From the NCBI GenBank assembly GCA_034620365.1, contig JAQGEQ010000071.1:5704001-5768000 (forward strand): DNA of 64,000 bases, given 5' to 3'. Under the pieces are notes generated by a model. It did no database searches, was not told the DNA's origin, and saw nothing but the letters and a program-made list of their open reading frames with translations. The position numbers were made by a program, and so were the translations under genes. This stretch comes from Pegea sp. RAD2-039. Taxonomy: Eukaryota > Chordata > Thaliacea > Salpida > Salpidae. Shown piece after piece: positions 46,657 through 63,549 of the stretch. Every line of letters starts with the position of its first letter. The first letter of the stretch is position 1.

Positions 46657-49600
46657 TTAGTCGATTTTCACATAACTATAAATTTTTCGAACAAATACAC
46701 TTGTTCCAAGAAAACCCAGAGTTCCTAAAAAACGAATCATCTTATTAATTGAAAGATTGAAATGGATCTAAACTCACCGCATAAGAGACCCATACTTAAA
46801 CTAAAGATAGCCATATAACCAAAATAGTAGGTGGTCTGAAACAAACCATACATTCTGCGCACAAGTACAAGTTCTTTATCTTTATAGAGTTTGGATTAAA
46901 CTTACTTTGTTTTAAAGAAGAAGTAATAGAATGAATAGAAATAAACGTAGATTGAAGTGGAACTAGCTGCTAGAAAACTTGTCCATTGCCTAAAGACGAA
47001 ATTGAAAGTAGTAACAAATCTCTCAAACATTATTTCATGATAAAAAGTTTAAGATGAAAAAGATGAAACAAACCAACGGTAATCTTCGGAATTAAGAAGG
47101 AAGTAGGTGCAGACGATGGTGACACAGATGGTGACCACTGCAAGTATCAGTAGGACCAATAGCGAGAAACCATAAACGTAATAAATCTTATAAGCCCAGA
47201 ATGAAGTGAAAATAAAATACCTGAAAATGAAGCAAGTGAACAATTTGGTCGAAAATGGAATTCTAAAGTTACATTTCGATGAAAATTGACCCAAAGGGCA
47301 GAATTCCGCCCAGGATCGATATGACCAGTGGTTCCATAAACCATCTCTTGTTTGGAATTGGTCTCGGGACAGCATTGACCCGGCAAGGAGTAGATGTGGA
47401 CCCAGATAAATTTCTCCCCAAAATTGTCCCAATCAGATTTAATGGGAGTATGACAAAAAGTAAAATACAAACCATAGCGACCTGAAAGTGGACCAAGGGT
47501 TCAGTTTGATGGACTTGGTGGACAGTAGCGACCTACCATGGTCCCGAAGGGTATAGCGCGCGATGCATGGTAGTACATCGCGATAAAATTAATAAAGAAA
47601 GCAGTTCCAGCAATAATACAAGGCAAGAAGAGAGATGAAATAAGCATTTGTCGAATCCATCTTCTTCCTATAAGATCAAGACTCCTTAACTGATCCTCAC
47701 AGATTGATACAGACCTTCAATTCGAGAGTAAAGTGATCCTCCTGTGTATCCATTAACAGGAGACATGGCCGCAAACACAAAAACTGCCGTACTCACTACA
47801 GTACCTCTCCTGGTCGTTTCATGGTTATAAACTTGTGGAATTTTTGCTGATTTTTAAAACTTACTCTGTATAAAGGTCACCAATCATCACAAATACTATT
47901 ACTGAAAATGTAGTTGCTAAGATATGAGCTCCAGTTCCAACTAAGACTGAAAACGCTACAGGGTAAAGAGGGGGTCGAAAAACGTCCCCATGTATCTGTT
48001 TCCAACCGTATTCATCACCTAAGTCTCGCTCCTAAAGATGACAGATTTAAATGATGATGTATTTGATGAGTTTCAACTAGAAACCATATCTTCCAAGTCA
48101 TCATCTTTACTGTATCGTGCGTAATCCTTCCGTAGAGTCCTCATTAGAATCATTGAAACTAATCCGACAAGAAAGATAACCATCATGAAGGAATTGAAGA
48201 CGGAAAACCAGTGAATCTGTAAAAGATCAAGAAATTAAATTTCAGGACCTGGATCAGGAAAGACTCCTTGAAAATGATCACAAAAAGAGGTTTAAACTGA
48301 AGTTGATTCCAAGACACAAGTAGTCAGTAAAAAAAATAAATTTCTAACCCTGTGTTGAAAGAAACTTGGATCTAAATACTTCTCATATCGATCAATAAAG
48401 GAAATTTCAGATGGAATCCACTGAACCTAGAAACCAAAATGATTCAGAATAAATCGCAACTAGTAAATGGAAGATACCTCATAAGTAAATTGGATCTTAG
48501 AATTAGGCATCAATTGGATTTTATTCATACTTGTCAGGTTGATATCTACAATTTGATTCTTATTAAATCCTATTTGGAGCTTTTTATGAGTCCACATGTA
48601 TAATTTGTCTTCTTTTTCTTCCTTTTCTCCAACAATCCCTGAGAAGCAGGTAAAATAGAAGTTGACCTTCATAAAAGTTGTTAAATACAACTAACCCCAT
48701 ATAGGTAAGTCATCCATATACATTTGGTACCAATAGTGATTTTTAATTGCATAAGCAAAAGCATCATACTTCACTTGATCAATATCAACTTCACAATATT
48801 TTAAGGCATTCACATTTTCTACAAATAAAAAACTAATCAAACACGCTGCTATAGAGGTGAACACCTTTAACCACCTAGCATAGTACTTGTCAACAAAAGC
48901 AAGTTTATTCTGGGTTTTTACAGCCAGATTTTTTATCAAAATTTCACTTTTAGTGGGGTTAAGGATAACTTAGACAAATTTAAATCTCTTAAATTAAAAT
49001 TTTGATCAAGATATCAGTCATGTTCTAGATATCAAATAATCTGAATAAATATATTATCTGTAATTATAACTTTGAAATATAAACAAATTAATAAAGTAAT
49101 CTAACTTTTAAACAGGATATCCAATCCACTAAACTTTAACTCAACACCCTGTAGGGCATCACCTAGGTTTTCATGATGACGATCTATTTTACTTTCTTTT
49201 GGTCCTTTACAAAAAGGTAGTCTAAAAAATTTCAGGAAAAGTTAAAGCTCTAGAATTTGCAGAAATTTGTTTAAAATTCAAAAAGAAATTTGCGTATTTA
49301 AATAGATTTACAAAAATACTTTTATTTAGTTCAAAATTTACCTGAAATATTCATAAGTCTCTTGGCGATTGTGGTAAGGGCCTACTGTGTTCATCCATAA
49401 TAGAACTTCTTCATCATCTAAATACTATTCAAATAATTAGTTTAATATTTCAATAAGTCACAAAATATTATTCAAAATTTATAACAATTAATATTATCAA
49501 TAATTGTATTTAAAATACTTTTTTAAGACAAGAATTTCAAGTTTTTAATGTTTATGAAACTTTAATTTATAAAATAAGAACTGTCGTTTTGATCATTTAC

Positions 49601-49726
49601 AAATAAGAATGAAAACAATTATAGAAATTGTTAAAAATATCTAATAACCTGGTGTGAGTCTTCATCTCCAAGACTTAATGTAATAAGACCGAAGATAAAA
49701 TATGAAAAATAAATTAAAGTCTTCAT
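46657..49726 (-). CDS. TM9SF3: TM9SF3 (transmembrane 9 superfamily member 3, nonaspanin)
   Basis: Nine-helix endosome/Golgi membrane protein. Fifteen exons join in phase: 49649-49726, 49342-49424, 49106-49221, 48696-48818, 48478-48638, 48349-48426, 48085-48216, 47865-48031, 47715-47809, 47537-47667, 47273-47481, 47074-47220, 46906-46989, 46778-46854 and 46657-46724, giving 582 residues against ~589 in human. There is a signal peptide ([20 protein letters not shown]) and a lumenal domain with [20 protein letters not shown] and [19 protein letters not shown]. The membrane part follows, including [59 protein letters not shown] and [19 protein letters not shown]. It ends in YSYVKID, matching the vertebrate KIYTNVKID terminus. 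Introns are mostly about 50-100 nt. Confidence 0.95.
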
Positions 49727-51440
49727 GGATATTTTTAATGAGTCATTAAAAAATCAACTTTTATCTGTCTATTAATCGCATAAATTTTATTATAAGAAAT
49801 CAGCTGAAATCCAAAAAAATAAAATTCTAATCTACATCAATTACACAATTTTGGTTTCAAAATCAAAACTGTATAATATATAATTTAAAATTAGAAAAAA
49901 AAAACAAGTAAAATTGGTTTAAAAATATTTCAGCAAATATTTTAATGAATGTAATCATGTTTAGAATAAAATAATTAAAAAACATTTTAAAATCCAAAGA
50001 AAATTTACTGATACAGAAAAAGCAATATTGCATTAAGTAATCTTAATTATATATAAAATATCTCATTAATAATTGATGATTATAAATATATAAACTTGAA
50101 AAACAATAATTATTAGAGTAAAATAAAGTTCACTTAATGATAATTTAATCAATATATAAAAAAAAATAAAACATTAAAATATTATTAAGAAAAAGTGTTT
50201 ACTAATTGTGGGTAGAAGGTATAATTATTTATTATTGATCAATTTATTATTGTTATTATAGCTTTTAAACAATTTTACTTTTATAAAATGATTATAATTT
50301 AATAACAGATAAAAAATAAACAGATACAACATACAATATTGTTTACTAAATAATCTTCTTTTTTATTCTATCACCAGAAGTTTCTTAAATTTTAAATAAC
50401 TGATCAATTCTTAAATGAGAAAATGGGACACAAAAAGTATTTTAAAGTAAAAATAGCTATTCAGTCATAACTTTCTAGGAACTAAAACTTTTTTTTTTAT
50501 TTACATTTATTCTTGCTTAAGCAGATAAACTGTTTAAATTCAAAACTTTTAAAGTTTGTCTAGTACAAATTTAATTTATTGTGAACATTATTTTACTTTA
50601 AAATTATGCTTAAAACATAGAGAACGGCATTCTATGTTTAAATCGATAAGCAGAATTCTCAAACCAATATTGATTCGTGGTTTACTATGTTAAAAAACAC
50701 CTTTGTCAGTTTAAACTAGTATGAACATTCATAATTACTATTTTGTTCAAGTAAATGAGCTTTTTTTAGTTACTGCAATAATAAGTTTAATAATTATTTA
50801 ATAATAAGTTAAATGATTTTAAAAACTCAATTGTGAATTATTTGTTAATATATAAATCGTGTAATCTACTACTTTAAACTTGGCTGTTTAAAAGTAACGT
50901 AGTATGAAATTATTTTAATTTTTAGTTTATGTTTTTATTAGTATACTAAATGGTTTTTATCATTGATAAAATTTTATACAAGAAAATTAGTTTACATTTA
51001 AATAGATAAAATTATCATAATTTGAAAATATTACATCGCCACGTCATTAATCTATATCGTTCCTTAAATAACATTTATTAGAAATTAATAGCTTACAAAG
51101 TTTACACGAGGCTTTATATTGAAAATACTTTTTTACATATTTATAAAGTATTCCTATAAACTACTTAAAGTTTTTTAAGTTTAAAAACTTTTAAATTTTG
51201 CTCTTGAATAGAAAACTTTTAAATGAAAATTCAGAAAAAAAATGTGCAAAATAAGCTAGCTGAATAAGCGATTAGTCAAAAATTCTGTAAAAATTATAGA
51301 CAATTATAAAGTAACTTTTCAGGAAAAGCTTTATTTTGTGGTTTCAATACTCTTAGGTACTTCGTATGCTTGAAATAACCAGTTTTGAGATAAATTATAA
51401 AAACAAGAGAAATAATTGAATTTGAATATGGCCAACCTGA
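49727..51440. other. Intergenic upstream of TM9SF3, AT-rich
   Basis: Contains the TM9SF3 promoter by position. No ORF, RNA gene or repeat other than A/T runs was seen. Confidence 0.5.
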
Positions 51441-53555
51441 TATTTATTTATTTATTTCAATAAATGCGAAAGAGGGTACCTGAAAAGAGCACCTCTCGCT
51501 AACACACATCCTCACAAATAACATCTATTTAGCCAAAAATATAGAAAGTAAAAGATGCAACACATGATATTTCGATATCACTCAAAGCATATAACAGTGA
51601 ACAATTACATGGAATGTTAATAATATAAGAAAGAAAAAAATCACAGTTTAGAAATGACAATGTTGGCAATATTATAACGGTTCAACTTCTGATTGAACAA
51701 TGCGAGTGACTTCGACATGACAATGTCTGATGGCAGCTGATTCCATGTATTAATTGTACGGTATGAGAAAAAATTTGCTCTGACCAATGTACTAGGTGAT
51801 ATAGGCTTATTAAGATGTAATGTGTGTCGTCTGAGCTGATATAACATGAAGGAAGGACTAATAGAAAATAAATCATCAAACTGAATGTCAATTAAATTGT
51901 GGATAATTTTAAAAATAAGAATTAAGTCGTATCTAATCCGTCGGATTTCCAAAGTATCTAAATTGAAGAAACTGAGACGATGTTTATAACTATCATATTT
52001 AATATTAAGTTTCCTACATACTAATCTTGTAAATGTAGCCTGAACAGATTCGATTTTTTTGATATCACTAACTTGATATGGCATCCATGCACTGACATTG
52101 TATTCAAGAATTGGACGTACGTACAATTTAAAAAGATTGATGAAAACCATGGGTTCTTAGAATTAAAGGTCTTTATAATAAGGAAGACAAGGTTGATTGA
52201 TTTTGCAAAGAGTTTAGAAATATAATTGCGCCATTTAAAGCCAGATGGTAGGGTAATGCCAAGGTCTAGGACCGAAGATACTCGTTGAATAATAAATTTA
52301 TTGAAGGAGTATTGGTTCAAGGAATTTACAGCTGGTTTACGAGAAAAAGTTATAAGTTCAGACTTTGTTGGCTGGATTCTGAGCTGCCAGTTCGTAGACC
52401 AATTTTCTACAGTGTGTAGTGCAGTATGAAGTTTTGAAGGATTACAAGATAATAGCTTGATATCATTTGCATACACAAACACTCTGACCTCATCTACTGC
52501 TATTAATCTTTTGATGAGGTCTTCGATGGAAATTAAAAAGAGAAGGGGACCCAGAACAGAACCCTGAGGAACACCACTAGTGATTTGACTAGAAGTAGAT
52601 AAAGATCTTTCTACACGAGTTTGTTGGGTTCTACCTGATAGGTAATCTTCAATCCACTTTAAGATAAAGCTGTTGATTTTTAAGTTTTTTGTACAGTAAC
52701 GAGCTTAGTGTGTGGGACAGAGTCAAACACTTTAGCAAAATCGAGATAGATGATGTCACAGGGAGTATTACTTTCATAATGGGCTGTAAGCTCATTAAGA
52801 AAAGTGAGATGTTGAGTCAGGGAAGATCTCCGTTTCACAAAACCATGTTGGACAGATATTAGATGATTCTTCATCAAATGACTGGTCAAATGATTGTGAG
52901 TGATATGCTCTTGAGTTCTGCAGATAACTGAAGTCAGCGAAACTGATCTGTAGTTAAGTGCAGTGTTTCTGGGACCCTTTTTATGAATTGGAGTAATAAT
53001 AGCTTTCTTCCGAATTTGTGGAGCTCTTCAATTTGGACAAACTAGATACTTTCTCATCAATCTTGGCAACATCTTTGGCAATTTCCGATTTAAGTTTTAC
53101 TAATTCAGCAGATACAGATTTGATGATGTCTGATAATAGGTTTTCATCAGAATTGCATGAGGGAGCTGTTGTGTCCATGGTTCTACATTTAATGCAAAAT
53201 CATTTAAATCCCATTTGCTTTATCTAGTTTTTATCAAACTTATCATAAATTTTCTTGCTCACATCACTACAGGTGAGATGAAAGCAGGAGAGACATTTAA
53301 AGCATTTAATTACCGGATCTTCACCAGAGTAAATTTTATTGCAGGATTGGCAATTGCAATCTTGCTTTGATGAAGTCGTTTTTTAAGGATTTTTATTTAC
53401 AGTTGACCGTAAGGTCTTGCCACTTTTATGTGAATCCACCATAGTTTTCATAAAAGATTTTTACAAATCACTTCTTATAAATAACTATATCACAACTTAT
53501 AAGCACTTATTTAAATAGAATATTACCTATAACCTGAAACTTATTCAAATAGAAT
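51441..53555 (-). mobile_element. CR1-like LINE, internally deleted copy keeping both ends
   Basis: On the minus strand it starts with a 5'UTR related to that of the intact element (GGTTATAGGT...GCTTATAAG) and the ORF1 ATG at ~53451. It reads a decayed PHD region and then jumps from the ORF1 coiled coil (KVSSLSKLKSS) straight into ORF2 RT at GAATTC-proximal NSEES/NTALNYR, losing ~2.2 kb: the ORF1 C-terminus, the endonuclease and the start of RT. RT then continues with YANDIKLLSCNPSKL in place of YADD, to ISKL and a normal 3' tail. Stops and frameshifts are present. It retains both termini, like a non-autonomous derivative. Confidence 0.85.
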
Positions 53556-53880
53556 GAATATCCTGTGAGGTCCGTGCGTCATCTATCCGACAGACGTGTC
53601 CAAGCCAGCAAAGCCTTTGCTTACTTAATTGAAGACAACAGAAATGAAAAGTGTTAAACTTATTTTGTTAGCCTTCGACAAAATCCAAGTTTCGCTGGCG
53701 TACAATAATGTACTGTAGACAAAAGCGTTACAAACTTGATTTGATAGTTAGCTTTGGATTATCACAGATCTTACAGGTAAACTGTGCAAATGTATCAGCT
53801 GCTTTACCGATGCTACTGTAGATCTAGGCTTCTGTTGATACTGATGATGTTATTTTTGAGCTAAACAAAAGTATTGACTG
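53556..53880 (-). mobile_element. RTE-like LINE remnant, C-terminal part
   Basis: Minus-strand frames show SIGKAADTFAQFTCKI, NPKLTIKS, YSTLLYASETWILSKAN and KQRLCWLGHVCRIDDART, the classic C-terminal pattern of endonuclease-reverse transcriptase LINEs (STLLYGSETW...LRWLGHVxRMDD). It is decayed and homologous to 21590-21784. Its downstream side abuts the CR1-like copy. Confidence 0.75.
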
Positions 53881-54671
53881 TGGGATGTTTAAACTTTATA
53901 AGTATAAATAAAAACTAATTTGCCTTGAAGACTGAAAAATTAATTAAATTTATAGCAGCATGTATATTCTTAGAAAAATTCTAATCATTTAAAATTTTTT
54001 TTATTGGCAATAATTCTAAAAAACTTATTTTTTCTTGCTTAATGGAAAAGAAAATTGTAAAGAACGAATATTGAATTAATTTTAAAATTAAATATTTGTT
54101 ATGATAAATTTTCTTGTAATCAAATATTGGAGAAATGTTATTAATTGTAAATATAGATTGTTCTGTTTAAATAACAATTTGACAATATTTTTAATTTGGT
54201 AATTTTTCTTTATCATTCTTTAAATAAACCTATTATCAGTTCAAACAATAATATATCTCTTAACATCTAATTAAAAATACATTTTAAGAACAAGATAAAA
54301 TATACAATTTTATTATATAACAAGTTATTATAACTATTTTGGACAAATTTTTACCAACAACAAAAATTTTCCAAAAATTTTAAACTTTTTATTTGATATT
54401 TTACTTCATAAACATATAATAAAATTTTTGAATATTTTAAAATTTTATTTTTATCTTTCTTATCACGTTTTATCAAGTTTTATGTAAATTGTGTGAAAAT
54501 TATGTCTATTTATAAATAGTAATTCCAACAAAGAATTTTTATATCACCATTTTTTAAAGAATAATTTAATTTATTCAAAATCTATAATTTATCATTCATT
54601 ACATTTTATATTTAATCATTTATGTACTTTTTAATCAAAACTTTATATTTTTTAGAATTATTTAACTAATC
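53881..54671. other. Intergenic upstream of SGSH, AT-rich
   Basis: Very AT-rich; should hold the SGSH promoter. No distinct element was seen. Confidence 0.5.
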
Positions 54672-56220
54672 ATGAAAATGTTTATTAAAATTTATATTTT
54701 ACTTTTAGTTTTTAACTTCTGTAAATCCTCTAAAAATGTCCTGGTCATGGTTGCTGATGATATGGGTTTTGAAGCTGGAAAATTCGGCAATCAAGTTATT
54801 AAAACCCCTAACCTTGACCATCTAATATCTAGCAGTGAGGTTTTTGAGAATGCTTTTACTACAGTTAGCAGTTGCTCTCCAAGTAGATCAACCATATTAA
54901 CAGGATTACCAAATCACCAAAATGGTATTTGTACAAAAAGTCTAAAACATTTTTTAATTTATTTTCATTTCAGGTATGTATGGACTACATAACGGTTACC
55001 ATGGTTTCAATTCATTTGAAAAAGTTCAAAGTTTACCACTAATATTAAAAGACTCGAATATAAGAAGTGGAATCATCGGGAAAAAACATGTCGGTCCTTT
55101 ACCAGTTTATCCGTTTGATTTTTCACATACAGAAGAAGAAGAATCAGTTTTACAAGTTGGTCGCAACATCACAAGGATCAAAGATCTAGTCGAGATCTTC
55201 CTTGAATCTCAAACTAAGGAGCAATCTTTCTTTTTATACATAGGTTTCCACGACCCACACCGTTGTGGACACACCCACCCTCAGTTTGGTACTTTTTGTG
55301 AAAAATTTGGGAATGGAGAAGATGGAATGGGAGTTATTCCTGACTGGAAGCCAATTTATTACTCAACTGATGAAGTAATTGTTCCAAAATTTGTTCAAGA
55401 CACACCTGAATCTAGAAAAGATTTAAGTTCTCAGTACACAACTATATCAAGATTAGATCAAGGTGTAGGTCTTGTGTTGAAGATGTTAGCTAAATATGGA
55501 TTTGTTGATGAAACTTTGATTATATTCACTTCTGATAACGGAATTCCTTTTCCAAATGGAAGAACTAACTTATATAAGTCTGGTACAGCAGTTCCATTCA
55601 CCATGTTCAATCCTTTTAACAAGAAACAAACAAACTCAAAGCCAGTTTCTTTGCTTGATATAACACCAACTATTTTGGAATGGTTTAACCTGAAATATCC
55701 ACATTATAAATTATTCGGAAATCGTGTTTATTTAACTGGGAAAAGTTTATTAGATAGAAAATTGCGTGAAGATAACCCAATATTTGGTAGTCATAGCTTA
55801 CATGAAATAACAATGAATTATCCAATGAGGTCGATCAGATATAAAAATATTTCTTTGATTCATAATCTTAATTTTCCAGTTTCTTTTCCGATAGATCAAG
55901 ATTTTTATCTTTCACCTACTTTTCAAGATTTATTAAATCGAACCAAAAATGGTCAAAACACAAATTGGTTCAAAACACTAAATGATTATTATTATCGGAA
56001 AGAAATTGAGTTGTATGATCTGAAATTCGATCCTTTAGAAGTTAATAATTTAGTTGATGATAAAAATTATTCTAAAGTTCTTAAAGATTTAAGTTTTACG
56101 CTTCAAAGTTGGTTGGAGAAAACTCATGACCCTTGGAGGTGTTATCCATCTGGAGTACTAGAAGACGCTGGAAGTTTTAAACAAAATCCAAAATGTTTTC
56201 CACTTTACAATAATGTTTAA
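54672..56220 (+). CDS. SGSH: N-sulfoglucosamine sulfohydrolase (heparan N-sulfatase, sulfamidase)
   Basis: Lysosomal enzyme that removes N-linked sulfate from terminal glucosamine during heparan sulfate breakdown. Two exons, 54672-54924 and 54974-56220, are separated by a 49-nt GT-AG intron and give 499 residues (human ~502). There is a signal peptide (MKMFIKIYILLLVFNFCKSS). Metal-binding VADDMG (Asp29-30) and the sulfatase signature SSCSPSRST (Cys68, converted to formylglycine) are present. Other conserved blocks are MYGLHNGYHGFNSFEKV, IIGKKHVGP, GFHDPHRCGHTHPQFGTFCE, IFTSDNGIPFPNGRTNLY, MNYPMRSIRY and FPIDQDFYLSPTFQDLLNRT. The match extends to the C-terminus (THDPWRCYPSGVLED). Reading is uninterrupted, so the gene looks functional. 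Confidence 0.96.
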
Positions 56221-57686
56221 AAACATTAATAATTCAAATCTATTTTTTATTAAATGTCGAGAATCTTCATTAAAAATTAAACATTGAAGAAATTAATTTT
56301 TTGCATTTTAAAATCCAAATATTGTTTTTATTCACTGCTTCAATGAAATTATCATTTACTAAATTAAATACAATCATCTATATTTATCATAAATACATTA
56401 AAATGATTAATCATTTATTCAATCATAGCAAGTTATTACGCATACGCTGTGCTGATTTATTTAGTCTATTTTAAATTTGATTATTGAAAAAATTACCAAG
56501 GTACAAGGTTTAATTAAGCTGTTAATATAAACCTAACTATGAATAATTGAAACAAATTTGGGGAATAACCATTCTCTCGGGAAGTTACATCATCATTCAC
56601 AAATTTCACTGTAATGACGTCAAGGCTACAAAAAATATGTTTTCCTCATTGCAGGTTGTTTTGGAGTCTGTTTTGAAAATATGCATTTAAATATAAATAC
56701 GGAAGCACACTAAAATGATGTTTCTTAATAACTATATTTGTATATGTGCGAGTTGGTGTAGTTAACACTTAAAATAAGTTTTAATAATAAGTATTTAGAC
56801 TCATTTAATTTAACATGAGAAGGAATTTTATAACTTTGAAAAGTCTTGCAAAAATGTAATTACTGTCGTCTATAAATAGTTGTTTTTTCAAGCAAACGGC
56901 TAATGACAAACGTATTTATTTCAAAAGCCATAATGTAACATTTTCAAAAGTTACAATTACTAACTCAGCATAACTTATTTAAATAGTCATTATAAAAATA
57001 CTTTCAGTTTTTTAAGCTTAACAATTGATTAGTTTCTTAGAGTTAAATTTTTCTATGGTTATTTTGAATATATTAGGCAATTGTAATATGATTTTTGTAA
57101 AACAGACTTTGTTTGCTAAAATAAAAAATAAACTACTACTTGAATAAGTTTGTATTAAAGATAATGAAAGTTTTCACAAACAAAGCTCGTATTGTTTATA
57201 AAAATAATACTATTCTGAAAAAAGCCAAAATAGAGAGTTTAGCTTTAGTGAAAAAAGGGAAATATATCATAGAAATTCAAGCTACTTTTCGAAATCATAA
57301 TTTAGCTATCTTCTAATATTTTGTGGTAATATAGATTTGACTAGCTAGACAATATGAATTGAAAAGTAGACCTTCTTAAGTCATTTTTATCTAGCTACAG
57401 ATAGCTAGAAAGGTTAAATTATTTTCATTCTTTACGTCATATGCAGCTGTTATCCGTGAACCTTTCTTTGGTTAACTCTTAGTTAGGTTCAATTTTAAGT
57501 GACGTCTTAAGTTATGTTGAAGCGTTCCAGTCGAATTTCTTATCAAAGTACTACGCATATATGACAGATACTTGTATTTCTTACTGTAGTCATCAATACA
57601 ATTTCTTATTTTTTCAGAAGCAATTGCTGTTTTAAAATCCATGATTTTCATTACTTTTATTTCTTGTCAACTTGTTATTTTTTAAA
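56221..57686. other. Intergenic between SGSH and the DAPK-family gene
   Basis: AT-rich spacer carrying the kinase promoter by position. One TGACGTCA octamer lies at 56615-56622. Nothing else stands out. Confidence 0.5.
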
Positions 57687-61459
<3,773 letters not shown>

Positions 61460-61868
61460 CGTTTTTCTACTTTTTTCAATTGATCTGATAAGAACAATCA
61501 AATTTGTGCCTTTTCTTATTTCCTTTTTTATCCTCTTTTTTCTGATTGGTTGAATTGAAATAAGTAAGATTTCTTTTGAAGTGATTTTTTGTGATTTTCT
61601 TGAAGATGTCGTCAGTTTAAAAGTCGGGAAAAGTTACAAATAGTTAAAAAATAAATCTATAAATCCGTTAAAGATCTTTTATTTGATTCTTAGAATAAAG
61701 ATTTATCCTCAGAGATTCATTTAGAAGATTAAAATATTGGTTTGTTTTTTATCAGTGATATTATTTGAGATTACTTTAAAGCGATTAGAAGTAAAACTGA
61801 CTGATTATTAGATTTAAGTAGAAATGGAACAAGACAACTTGTTAGAGAGTATTTATCACTTAATCATA

Positions 61869-62272
61869 TTTTGCTAAAGCGTTTGATTCTGTCCCACACA
61901 CTAAGCTCGTTACTGTATTGAAAAACTTAAAAATCAGCAGCTTTATCTTACAGTGGACTGAAGATTACCTATCAGGTAGAACCCAACAAACTCGTGTAGA
62001 AAGATCTTTATCTACTTCTAGTCAAATCACTAGTGGTGTTCCTCAGGGTTCTGTTCTGGGTCCCCTTCTCTTTTTAATTTTCATCGAAGACCTCATCAGA
62101 AGATTAGTAGCAGTAGATGACGTCAGAGTGTTTGTGTATGCAAATGACATCAAGCTATTATCTTGTAATCCTTCAAAACTTTAAACGGCACTACACATTG
62201 TAGAAAACTGGTCTACGAACTGGCAGCTCAGAATCTAGCAAAGTCTGAAGTCAAAGCTTTCTCTCGTTGTTC
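61869..62272 (+). mobile_element. CR1-like LINE, internal RT fragment
   Basis: Plus-strand piece from AKAFDSVPHTKLVTVLKN through SGVPQGSVLGPLLFLI and VFVYANDIKLLSCNPSKL to ENWSTNWQLRI, then a short decayed stretch equal to the KSEVITFSR region. It is truncated at both ends and has a stop after NPSKL. It carries the YAND variant also found in the copy at 51441-53555. Confidence 0.85.
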
Positions 62273-63041
62273 CACTGCATACCTTGTTGGCGTGGAATCC
62301 TGCTGCATGGGCAACAACTGGGTCAATAACTTCTGTCATGGTACATATATATCCGACAAATAACCATTCACGGCCGAAGCGGACCAGACAGTAGAAATCA
62401 AGAACTAGTACAACTTGTCTTCTACCCTTTATATTCCTGAAACGTTTAGTGATCAACTTGAGTTTATACTCTTACAAGTATTGAAAACATTTGCTGTGCC
62501 ACGCGCTGTCCCCGCCAATAATATCGCGATAAAATTCAGGGCAGCAAGAACAACGAGATATTTTGAATCTTATGAACTTTCAAGTTCATTTCCACTTACA
62601 AAGCTCTTCGAAGTATCTATAAGAGCTTTAAATAGTTTGAAGTAAAGAAATTCACCATCACATAATTCAACTTCTTGGAACATCGAGTAAACGCGAGGAC
62701 TTCACGCCATTGTACCTCTCTTCTTGACTGATTCTTAGAAGACCTCTTCTGAAGATGACAGGCTCGACTTTAGTGTCCCTTCTTTCCACATTTCAAACAT
62801 ACGCTTGAACCAACTCGGCATCTTGTAAAATCATGAGATTTGCTATCTCCATATTTTAAACAAACTCATGACTTCTACTGTCGGTCCGTTTGGTCCTCCT
62901 TGAGTTCCTTTGAAATGTCTGCAGCTTCCACAGATCTGCCAGTACTGAAGTATTAGTTGTTCCGTCGGGTATCTTCCAGTGCCACGACTTGGTTGCCAAG
63001 GCTTCCTCCAATGTTAAAGTTTCACGCTCTAACAACTTTTA
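62273..63041 (-). mobile_element. Gypsy-type LTR retrotransposon remnant (gag nucleocapsid, possible protease)
   Basis: Minus-strand translation resumes the gag reading from the nested LINE: LLERETLTLEEALA, then two CCHC zinc knuckles, the first degenerate (CLKYGDSKSHDFTRC) and the second CLKCGKKGH.SRAC with a stop inside. Further on, KALIDTSKSFVSG could be a decayed aspartic-protease DTG site. Many stops and frameshifts make this a dead fragment. No LTR was found in the window. Confidence 0.7.
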
Positions 63042-63047
63042 TCTTAT

Positions 63048-63543
63048 TTTTTATTTATTTATTTCAATAAATGCGAAGGAAGGTGCCTGAAAGCACCTCT
63101 CGCTAACACACATTCTCACAAATAACATTTATTAAGTTAGAAATTTAGAAAGTAAAAGATGTAACACATGATATTTCGATATCACTTCAATATAACAGTG
63201 AACAATTACATAGAATGTTAATAATATAAGAAAGGAAAAAAAATCACAGTTTAGAAATGACAATGCTGGCAATATTATAACGGTTCAACTTCTGCTTGAA
63301 CAATGCGAGTGACTTCGACATGGCAATGTCTGATGGCAACTGGTTCCAAGTACTAATTGTACGGTATGAGAAAAAATTTGCTCTGATTAATGTACCAGGT
63401 GATATAGGCTTATTAAGGTGTAATGTGTGTCATCTGAGCTGATATAAGTTGAAGGAAGGACTAATAGAAAAGAAATCATCAAACTGAAGGTCAATTAAAT
63501 TGTGGATAATTTTAAAAATAAGAATTAAGTCGTATTTAATCCG
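63048..63543 (-). mobile_element. CR1-like LINE, 5'-truncated copy nested in Gypsy gag
   Basis: A ~500 bp inverted LINE 3' end with the tail, a perfect 3' hairpin (GGTGC...GCACC arms) and the ORF2 C-terminus (RIKYDLILIFKIIHNLIDLQF). It is flanked by the 6-bp direct repeat TCTTAT (63042-63047 and 63544-63549). The host gag reading (SSSDIR | KLLERETL) is interrupted exactly at this point. Confidence 0.9.
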
Positions 63544-63549
63544 TCTTAT

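Noticed and set aside
47279..47485. Plus-strand ORF within TM9SF3
   Set aside because: Antisense of TM9SF3 exon 47273-47481, which matches the family closely.
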